Shown: one piece after another, positions 1 through 5,101 of the stretch
Numbering within the stretch: the stretch's first letter is position 1
Layout of the letters: every line of letters begins with the position of its first letter
NCBI GenBank assembly: GCA_021733705.1
Contig: JAIPKF010000041.1
Coordinates: forward strand, 1 to 10,668
DNA: 10,668 nucleotides
Direction: 5' to 3'
Origin: Chthoniobacterales bacterium
Lineage (GTDB): Bacteria > Verrucomicrobiota > Verrucomicrobiia > Chthoniobacterales > UBA6821
The notes under the pieces: model-generated
Told to the model about the DNA's origin: nothing
Database searches by the model: none
The model's input: only the letters and a program-made list of their open reading frames with translations
Made by a program: the position numbers and the translations under genes

Positions 1-26
1 AACAATCGAAAAAGTATGGCAGCTCT

Positions 27-206
27 AGCCCGGATATTTCATACTGATCGTGACGAGGAGGCCGCGAAGGCTGATGGGGCAAGGCGAGCGATGAAGTCTG
101 ACGACGGCTGTGTGTGTACACACTGCCCGAGGAAGACTTCGAGATCAACGCAGCATCCATCTGACATCCTGGCCTCTGCAGGTGATCGGTATGAAATATG
201 CGGGCT
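27..206 (+). repeat. Interspersed hairpin repeat, copy A
   Basis: This 180-bp element has terminal inverted repeats: 27-49 pairs with 184-206 with one mismatch and one G-T pair. Internal complementary blocks nest inside: GAGGCC (58-63) with GGCCTC (171-176), GATGG (73-77) with CCATC (157-161), GAAGTCT (93-99) with AGACTTC (134-140), and an apical GGC-T-GTGTGT (106-115) facing ACACAC-T-GCC (118-127). The whole unit can therefore fold as one long imperfect hairpin. TA flanks both ends (26-27 and 206-207, if the outer A/T is counted as target), and copy B starts immediately after it. No protein of credible length is encoded. It is GC-richer than the neighbouring genes. A MITE-like mobile repeat is the best label; a structured RNA is possible. 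Confidence 0.85.
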
Positions 207-389
207 AACCCGGATATTTCATACTAAATCTATTCCAGCTTGTGGAAAGCTCATCATTACTGCGTTGGTCTCGAATTGTGATTGGGGCGGTAGGGACTCA
301 TACAGCCCGGCATCACAATTCTTCACTTGCCTTGTACTCATAAGCTTTGCACGGCGGCTCATGACACTTCAGTATGAAGTATCCGGGCT
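207..389. repeat. Interspersed hairpin repeat, copy B (diverged)
   Basis: This 183-bp element directly abuts copy A and shares its flanking TA. Its ends match the family: AACCCGGATATTTCATACT at 207-225 and the complement of AGCCCGGATACTTCATACTG at 370-389. The interior sequence is largely unlike copy A, yet the same stem architecture is present. GTGGAAAGCTCATCA (242-256) pairs at 12 of 15 positions with TCATAAGCTTTGCAC (338-352). GAATTGTGAT (273-282) pairs perfectly with ATCACAATTC (312-321). GGGC (285-288) pairs with GCCC (305-308), and a 14-nt apical block runs from 290 to 303. cdaA begins 32 bp downstream, so any cdaA promoter lies in or next to this element. Confidence 0.8.
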
Positions 390-421
390 AAAAGATTTAC
401 GTTAAAGAAAACAGATACCTT

Positions 422-1351
422 ATGAACCTACAGCCATTAACCGATGCTCTCCATTTTCTCTTACAATCATTCTTAAAACTGATCCTCTTTTTTCAGGATA
501 ATTGGACCTCTGGACTTGAGATCCTCATTTTAGCAATACTCCTTTACTATAGTTATCTCTATTTAAAGCGTATTCAAGGAGCCCAAATTTTGATTTGGGT
601 TACCTTAACATTTGTGGTGCTTACTTTCATTTCCCAGGAGCTGAACCTTGTCGTTCTGAGTTGGTTATTGAAAAGCATCTCTGCTTTTTTGGTCATTGCA
701 TTGGTCATTATTTTTCAACCGGAGTTACGCCGCGCCTTTAATGAACTTGGCATTCATCGCTTATTTACCTCTGCATTGCAACATCGTGAGACCATTGAAG
801 AACTGACATCCATTGCATTTGATCTTTCCAATAAAGGATTCGGAGCTCTCATTGCACTTGAAGGTGACATGGACCTCAATGCTATTGTTGAAACTGGCGT
901 TAAACTAGATGCCCTACTTTCAAAAGAACTGATTGTGACCTTATTTCACCCTAAAACACTTTTACACGATGGTGGGGTTATTATTAGCAACGATCGTATT
1001 GTGGGAGCTGGTTGTATTTTCCCAATCTCTCAACGAGATGATTTAGATCGAACGATAGGACTACGTCATCGAGCTGGATTGGGACTCAGTGAAGAATTTG
1101 ATACTATCGTCCTCGTCATTTCTGAAGAAACAGGTTATGTTTCTCTTTGTTATCGAGGATCCATTGATCGTCACCTCAATGAGCAGCAACTTCGAGAACG
1201 ACTTAGCCAACTTATTATTCCTGAAAATGCAGCAGCTACTTCTTCACCACTGGAAAGAAAAACTATGCTCCCTATTGCTGGGGGCAGCCCTTTGGTACCT
1301 GATCTCACAAAACATCGCGCAAACACAAAAGACATCAATGGGAACATATGA
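422..1351 (+). CDS. cdaA: Diadenylate cyclase, CdaA type (c-di-AMP synthase)
   Basis: Membrane-bound enzyme that condenses two ATP into cyclic di-AMP, a second messenger for potassium, osmotic and cell-wall homeostasis in bacteria that have it. The 309-residue product has three N-terminal membrane segments (about 31-48, 55-71 and 75-98), the family signature FQPELRRAFNELG at 98-110, and a cytosolic DAC domain at roughly 115-265. The RHR motif is intact at 215-217, followed by the SEE of VISEETG. The usual DGA motif reads D183-G184-G185, a conservative change at a key site. The last 40 or so residues are low-complexity and overlap a different frame that looks like the start of ybbR, so the native C-terminus may have been extended. 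The start has no Shine-Dalgarno sequence. Identification is firm; activity is inferred. Confidence 0.93.
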   Translation: MNLQPLTDALHFLLQSFLKLILFFQDNWTSGLEILILAILLYYSYLYLKRIQGAQILIWVTLTFVVLTFISQELNLVVLSWLLKSISAFLVIALVIIFQPELRRAFNELGIHRLFTSALQHRETIEELTSIAFDLSNKGFGALIALEGDMDLNAIVETGVKLDALLSKELIVTLFHPKTLLHDGGVIISNDRIVGAGCIFPISQRDDLDRTIGLRHRAGLGLSEEFDTIVLVISEETGYVSLCYRGSIDRHLNEQQLRERLSQLIIPENAAATSSPLERKTMLPIAGGSPLVPDLTKHRANTKDINGNI

Positions 1352-1385
1352 TCATCGAGGCGCTGTCAAAAAACATCATTCCTGA
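1227..1385 (+). pseudogene. Truncated YbbR/CdaR-like membrane anchor overlapping cdaA
   Basis: A second frame starting at ATG 1227 encodes 52 residues, MQQLLLHHWKEKLCSLLLGA and onward, with a hydrophobic helix ending ALWYLISQN. The pattern W-K-x-KL-x-SL-L-x-x-x-LW is typical of the N-terminal membrane segment of YbbR/CdaR proteins, which are usually encoded directly after cdaA and modulate the cyclase. Full-length family members carry several extracytoplasmic YbbR domains after the helix; here the frame stops after about 20 further residues. It overlaps the end of cdaA by 125 bp. The overlapped cdaA tail looks like arbitrary sequence, which favours this frame as the ancestral one. It may be a decayed gene, or a micro-anchor that still contacts CdaA. 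A 31-codon frame at 1348-1443, starting ATGA over the cdaA stop, could be further debris. Confidence 0.45.
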
Positions 1386-1452
1386 GCATCTGATCCTAGA
1401 TTACGTTTTAAAAGCTCCTTCTTTCCAACTCCATCATCAATAAATATCAATT

Positions 1453-1800
1453 ATGCAAATCCACTTGAGCCCACGTCATATGACACTCACAGCAGCAATT
1501 TTTTCTTATGTTTGTGAAAAAGTTGAACATCTTGAAACCATGACCCCCACTATTATTGCAGCACATATTGTTTTGCTGCATGATGAAACAAAGAAAAAAC
1601 GTCATGTGGTCAAGATCCATTTAGCACTTCCAGGACCCGATGTGCATGCTGAAGATGCCGAAGATGATCTTTATGCAGCTATAGATTTAACAATAGACAA
1701 ACTTTCACAACAGCTTCGCAAGTATAAAACAAAGCGAACAGAAGTAAAAAAACACAAACTCCGTGTTGCTAAGGAAGCAATGAAACGTGGCCTCAAATAA
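1453..1800 (+). CDS. hpf: Ribosome hibernation promoting factor, short form (HPF/RaiA family)
   Basis: Encodes a 115-residue protein of the ribosome-associated sigma-54 modulation / S30Ae family. It binds the 30S decoding region in resting or starved cells and blocks translation while protecting ribosomes. The sequence shows the S30Ae beta-alpha-beta-beta-beta-alpha pattern: MQIHLSPRHMTLTAAIFSYV at the N-terminus, the VKIHLALPGPDVHAEDAEDD strand-turn region, then DLYAAIDLTIDKLSQQLRKYK as the second helix. A basic, lysine-rich tail follows. It lacks the extra C-terminal dimerisation domain of long-form HPF. It sits 68 bp after the ybbR-like remnant on the same strand, with no Shine-Dalgarno before the start. 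Confidence 0.88.
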   Translation: MQIHLSPRHMTLTAAIFSYVCEKVEHLETMTPTIIAAHIVLLHDETKKKRHVVKIHLALPGPDVHAEDAEDDLYAAIDLTIDKLSQQLRKYKTKRTEVKKHKLRVAKEAMKRGLK

Positions 1801-1945
1801 TATCAATCAAAGGCCACCATTCGTTTGAAATCGAAAACCTGAACGGTGACAGAAAATATGATTCGCCGTAGTCAGCTTCCCAAAGCCTCCTCTTTTCGTC
1901 GCTCTCACCGAGTACCTTATTTGTAAAAATAATCTTATCTTACAG

Positions 1946-2791
1946 ATGGATCACCATGACGATAATCAGAGCGCTCTTTCAACTCTGAACAATAAACCCC
2001 TATCTCAAATCGAAGGTTACAAAGTAAATCTCGACGTTTTCGAAGGCCCCCTTGATCTTTTACTTTACTTAATCAAAAAAGATGAGGTCGATATTTATGA
2101 GGTATCTCTAGAACACATCACTAAACAATACCTCGACTATCTTGATGCCTTTGAAATTCTCAATATAGAGATCGCTGGAGAATTTCTGGTGATGGCAGCA
2201 ACTCTTCTTTATATCAAAAGTCGTACGCTCCTTCCGCAAAGTCAGCAAATGCCTGAAGAAGAGACAGAGGAAGATGATCCTCGATGGGAATTGATTCGAC
2301 AGCTTATTGAATACAAAAAATTTAAAGAGGCAGCACTTCATCTTCGAGATCAAGAAGAGTATCAAACTACTATTTTTTCGCGCCCTTCAACGACCCATGA
2401 AATGCTCATGAGTCCCCTCCCCCAAGAGAAATTATTTTTGAACGAAGTTTCCATTTTTGATTTAATAAATGCTTTTCAAAAAGCACTGAACCGCCTTGCA
2501 AAAGAGGAACACTTAGGTGAAATCTACGATGAAACCTATACCGTTACTGATCGCATCCAATACCTTACCCGTGCACTAGATCATGGAGTTAGAATAAAAT
2601 TTGAAGAATTATTTTCTACCACAAGCACACGCTCTGAACTTGTTGTCACCTTCCTCGCAATGTTAGAACTCATCAGAATGAAATATCTCTCTGTTCTTCA
2701 AGAAACTCAATGTGGGGTCATTTGGATCGAACGACGAAGGGAATCTTCAAATAACAGTGATCGGCAGGACCAGTTTTCTGCTCCTGAGTAA
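1946..2791 (+). CDS. scpA: Segregation and condensation protein A
   Basis: Kleisin subunit of the bacterial SMC condensin, which bridges the SMC heads and helps organise and segregate the chromosome. The 281-residue product carries the diagnostic N-terminal kleisin helix region VNLDVFEGPLDLLLYLIKKD from about residue 27, followed by DIYEVSLEHITKQYLDYLDA and the AGEFLVMAATLLYIKSRTLLP segment. The acidic linker PEEETEEDD follows. The C-terminal winged-helix region (about 229-263, ending LQETQCGVIWIE) would contact SMC. It is about 30 residues longer than the Bacillus protein because of N- and C-terminal extensions. scpB follows after 107 bp on the same strand; smc itself is not in the window. 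The start follows a 145-bp gap with no Shine-Dalgarno. Confidence 0.95.
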   Translation: MDHHDDNQSALSTLNNKPLSQIEGYKVNLDVFEGPLDLLLYLIKKDEVDIYEVSLEHITKQYLDYLDAFEILNIEIAGEFLVMAATLLYIKSRTLLPQSQQMPEEETEEDDPRWELIRQLIEYKKFKEAALHLRDQEEYQTTIFSRPSTTHEMLMSPLPQEKLFLNEVSIFDLINAFQKALNRLAKEEHLGEIYDETYTVTDRIQYLTRALDHGVRIKFEELFSTTSTRSELVVTFLAMLELIRMKYLSVLQETQCGVIWIERRRESSNNSDRQDQFSAPE

Positions 2792-2828
2792 GCCCTCTCA
2801 TGCAGGATAGAAGTGCATTTGGCTTACT
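2787..2828 (+). other. Stem-loop at the scpA stop codon
   Basis: AGTAAGCC at 2787-2794, overlapping the scpA stop codon, pairs exactly with GGCTTACT at 2821-2828. An inner pair, ATGCA (2800-2804) and TGCAT (2814-2818), lies between them. No run of T follows, so this is not a classic intrinsic terminator. It may be an RNA processing or stability hairpin between scpA and scpB. Confidence 0.4.
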
Positions 2829-2898
2829 TAACATGAAAAAAAGCTGATCAACATCGAACCAACATATTATTTTTTTAATAATGAACCATTAAGATTCC

Positions 2899-3615
2899 AT
2901 GAACAACGAACCACTCGCTGATAAGAGCGAACTACCAAACCTCTCTTCTATTGTAGAAGCTCTTCTTTTTACTTCGCAAAAGGCACTTTCACTAAAAGAG
3001 CTTGTTTCCTTGATAAAATCTGCTGCTGCTGCTTTTCCATCAGAGGCTCCAGGAATATTCTCTCCTATTTCAGAACAAGAAGTCGTGGAGGCCCTTCAAA
3101 TTCTTCGTGAAGAACTTTTAAGTTCTCATCGTTCTTATGAATTATACGAAACAGCATCGGGTTGGCAGCTTAAGACAAAATCATCTTTTGCTCCATGGCT
3201 TCATCAACTTTTTCCAGAAGCACGTCCTGCACGATTAAGCGCACCGGCACTAGAAACATTAGCTATCATTGCTTATCGACAACCGATCACACGAGCTGAT
3301 GTTGAAGCTGTGCGCGGAGTTGCTGTGGATGGTGTCGTTCAAACACTCGTGGACCGGGGTCTTATTCACATTGTTGGAAGAGCTGAAATTCCAGGAAGAC
3401 CACTTCTCTATGGAACAAGTCAATTATTTCTAGATCATTTTGGGCTGCGTTCCCTGAAAGAACTTCCTAACTCTGCAGAATTAGGTAAAATAACACTTCC
3501 AAAAGCTTCCATTCCTATCACAGATAAAGAGGACATAGCTATTTCGCCCCTTGAAAAAACGACCCTCGTGCCCCCAGCGACTCTTCTTGAAGAAAAAAAG
3601 GAAGAAGAAAAATAG
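2899..3615 (+). CDS. scpB: Segregation and condensation protein B
   Basis: Second non-SMC subunit of bacterial condensin; a dimer binds ScpA and regulates SMC head engagement. The 238-residue product has the expected tandem winged-helix layout. The first domain begins LSSIVEALLFTSQKALSLKE (residues 15-34). The second holds the most conserved block, APALETLAIIAYRQPITRAD, then VEAVRGVAVDGVVQTLVDRG and GRAEIPGRPLLYGTSQLFLD. A poorly conserved C-terminal tail ends in an EEKKEEEK run. It is longer than typical members of 190-200 residues because of this tail and a short alanine-rich insert after SLIKS. It lies downstream of scpA, probably in one transcription unit. The start is preceded by AAGATTCC with no Shine-Dalgarno. 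Confidence 0.95.
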   Translation: MNNEPLADKSELPNLSSIVEALLFTSQKALSLKELVSLIKSAAAAFPSEAPGIFSPISEQEVVEALQILREELLSSHRSYELYETASGWQLKTKSSFAPWLHQLFPEARPARLSAPALETLAIIAYRQPITRADVEAVRGVAVDGVVQTLVDRGLIHIVGRAEIPGRPLLYGTSQLFLDHFGLRSLKELPNSAELGKITLPKASIPITDKEDIAISPLEKTTLVPPATLLEEKKEEEK

Positions 3616-3668
3616 AAAGTTACTGTACAAAAGTCACACAATAAAAATTAAAAAAATAAATTTATCTA

Positions 3669-3698
3669 TTGACTTTGACACCTCATCTGAATTATCAG
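3669..3698 (+). promoter_or_regulatory. Candidate sigma70-type promoter for the first barrel gene
   Basis: TTGACT (3669-3674) lies 18 bp before TATCAG (3693-3698) in an AT-rich region, which would give a leader of roughly 35-40 nt before the start at 3742. A second TTGACA (3675-3680) directly follows the first hexamer but has no good -10 partner. The scpB stop lies 54 bp upstream with no clear terminator between. Based on hexamer match only. Confidence 0.35.
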
Positions 3699-3741
3699 AG
3701 ATGGCGCTCAGTACATTCTTAATTATTTAAACCAATAAACT

Positions 3742-4296
3742 ATGAAAAAAACATTATCAATAATTGCTCTAGTTCTTGCCACGGCCTCTGTGTCTATGGC
3801 TGGACAAGCAGTTTCTTCAAAAAAAGTTGTTGTCGCTCCAGATGACTGCCGTTTCCGTGCCAATGAATGGCAAGTGGATACATCTGTTGTTGGTGCTGGT
3901 GGTATATACAACAACAAAAGTGGTGGTGGTGTAGGTGGCAACCTTGGTATCAATTACTTCTTCACTAAATTTATCGGTGTAGGACTGGATGACTCCATTG
4001 GTGGCTTCTGGCCAACTCACAATGGTGGTGGCCAAGCAGTTGATAGCCTTCAGGCTGACTTGCTTGTTCGTTATCCCATTTGCGCCTGGAATCTTGCTCC
4101 CTACCTTATGGTTGGTGGTGGTGCTAGCTGGGGAACTGCTTCTCAAGGTGACGGAAACATTGGCGGTGGTATCGAATATCGTGTTACACCTAATGTTGGT
4201 CTCTTTGCTGATTGCCGTTGGCTCTATGGTGGTGCTAACAACACTGGTCAATTCAGCATGGCTCTTCCACGTGTAGGACTACGTTTTGCTTTCTAA
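3742..4296 (+). CDS. Outer-membrane beta-barrel protein, paralogue 1
   Basis: A small secreted barrel protein of 184 residues. Residues 1-20 are a signal peptide (two lysines, hydrophobic core, SMA cleavage before G21). The mature part is rich in glycine and in alternating aromatic or hydrophobic residues, as in transmembrane beta-strands, and ends in PRVGLRFAF, a C-terminal phenylalanine strand of the kind recognised by the BAM complex. Three cysteines (36, 114 and 158) are conserved in the adjacent paralogue, as are the blocks VSSKKVVV, GINYFFTKF and SQGDGNIGGGIE. The barrel would have about eight strands. The function (porin, adhesin or structural) cannot be told from sequence. A strong terminator follows, so it is probably transcribed alone. 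Confidence 0.85.
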   Translation: MKKTLSIIALVLATASVSMAGQAVSSKKVVVAPDDCRFRANEWQVDTSVVGAGGIYNNKSGGGVGGNLGINYFFTKFIGVGLDDSIGGFWPTHNGGGQAVDSLQADLLVRYPICAWNLAPYLMVGGGASWGTASQGDGNIGGGIEYRVTPNVGLFADCRWLYGGANNTGQFSMALPRVGLRFAF

Positions 4297-4320
4297 CTTA
4301 GTAAACTAATTTTAGCTTAA

Positions 4321-4353
4321 AACGGCACTGGTTTTCCGGTGCCGTTTTTTTTT
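4321..4353 (+). terminator. Intrinsic terminator after barrel gene 1
   Basis: AACGGCACTGG (4321-4331) pairs with CCGGTGCCGTT (4336-4346) around a TTTT loop, with one G-T pair, and is followed by an unbroken T run to 4353. This is a textbook rho-independent terminator 25 bp after the stop codon. Confidence 0.93.
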
Positions 4354-4373
4354 AACTTTTTCATATTTTGCAT

Positions 4374-4402
4374 TTGCACTTTGTACACTTATCCAACATA
4401 GT
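4374..4402 (+). promoter_or_regulatory. Candidate promoter for the second barrel gene
   Basis: TTGCAC (4374-4379) is spaced 17 bp from CATAGT (4397-4402), giving a short leader before the start at 4425. The upstream terminator implies that a separate promoter is needed here. The hexamer matches are modest. Confidence 0.25.
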
Positions 4403-4424
4403 CATCACTTCTTAAAAATCTTCT

Positions 4425-4985
4425 ATGAATAAAGTATTATCACTTCTAACAGCACTATTTCTAACAGCCTCACTTTCCTTTGCAGGGGAGACCGTTTCTT
4501 CTAAAAAGGTTGTTGTTTCCAATGATAACTGCCGCTTTCACGCTCATGAATGGCAGATTGATAGCTCCACAGCTGGCTTGGTTGGCTATAGTAAAGGAGA
4601 GAGCAAACAGGGACTTGGTGGTAATTTAGGAGTAAATTATTTCTTTTCAAAATATTTAGGTCTTGGAGTAGATGATTCCGTAGGCAGTGGACACAATCCT
4701 GGAATGAGTGGTTTTTATGGACTTCAAGCTTATACAAGCCTTCAAGCAGATCTTCTCTTTCGATATCCCATCTGTAACTGGAATCTTGCTCCCTATGCCA
4801 TGGTTGGTGGTGGAGCAACATGGGGACCAACAAGTCAAGGAGATGGTAATGTCGGTGGTGGTATTGAATGGCGCTTTATGAGCAATCTCGGTTTTTTTGC
4901 TGACTGCCGTTGGCTCTTCGGCAACTCTGGTAATTTTGCATTGAGCCAAGCATTACCGCGTGTCGGACTTCGTCTCTCTTTTTAA
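4425..4985 (+). CDS. Outer-membrane beta-barrel protein, paralogue 2
   Basis: A 186-residue paralogue of the preceding gene, evidently from a tandem duplication. The signal peptide is residues 1-20 (SFA cleavage before G21). The mature start GETVSSKKVVVSNDNCRFHA parallels its neighbour. Shared blocks include GGNLGVNYFFSK, SLQADLLFRYPIC, NLAPYAMVGGGA, SQGDGNVGGGIEW and FADCRWLFG. The three cysteines align (36, 117 and 161), and the terminal strand PRVGLRLSF ends in phenylalanine. Divergence is concentrated in loop-like stretches such as GSGHNPGMSGFYG (88-100) and YSKGESKQG, as expected for surface-exposed loops. It has its own terminator. The exact role is unknown. Confidence 0.85.
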   Translation: MNKVLSLLTALFLTASLSFAGETVSSKKVVVSNDNCRFHAHEWQIDSSTAGLVGYSKGESKQGLGGNLGVNYFFSKYLGLGVDDSVGSGHNPGMSGFYGLQAYTSLQADLLFRYPICNWNLAPYAMVGGGATWGPTSQGDGNVGGGIEWRFMSNLGFFADCRWLFGNSGNFALSQALPRVGLRLSF

Positions 4986-5011
4986 AAAATTTAACTACTT
5001 AAGATTTTAAG

Positions 5012-5043
5012 TGGCATCGAAGTAATTCGGTGCCATTTTTTTT
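5012..5043 (+). terminator. Intrinsic terminator after barrel gene 2
   Basis: TGGCATCGAA (5012-5021) pairs with TTCGGTGCCA (5026-5035) around a GTAA loop, with one G-T pair, and is followed by eight T. It sits 26 bp after the stop codon. An in-frame ATG at 5030 lies inside this hairpin, which argues against that ATG as the alaS start. Confidence 0.93.
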
Positions 5044-5101
5044 GGGGCAAGAGCCCATCTTCTTGCCAAGTGGCAAACGCTTTGACTACTCTTTTCTTCT
5101 C

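Noticed and set aside
27..389. Integron attC-like sites, because the repeats fold as imperfect hairpins
   Set aside because: The RYYYAAC/GTTRRRY core sites are absent, no integrase or cassette order is visible, and the termini with TA flanks fit a MITE better.
27..389. CRISPR array, because similar repeats recur
   Set aside because: The units are about 180 bp, palindromic throughout, and dispersed over 10 kb without regular short spacers.
16..405. A 129-codon open frame across the first two repeats
   Set aside because: It runs through both hairpin repeats and shares the peptide ARIFHT with frames in other repeat copies. The reading reflects repeat sequence, not a protein family.
1858..1926. 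A 22-codon arginine-rich frame (MIRRSQLPKASSFRRSHRVP) between hpf and scpA
   Set aside because: It is too short to support without conservation data, I recognise no family, and its start context is ordinary.
3817..4251. A 144-codon frame antisense to the first barrel gene
   Set aside because: It lies fully within a convincing signal-peptide barrel gene and has biased composition (Thr/Ser/Val) from glycine codons read in reverse.
5030..5101. Upstream in-frame ATG giving alaS 24 extra residues
   Set aside because: It lies inside a strong terminator hairpin and the added residues are not alanyl-tRNA synthetase-like. ATG 5102 fits the family start.
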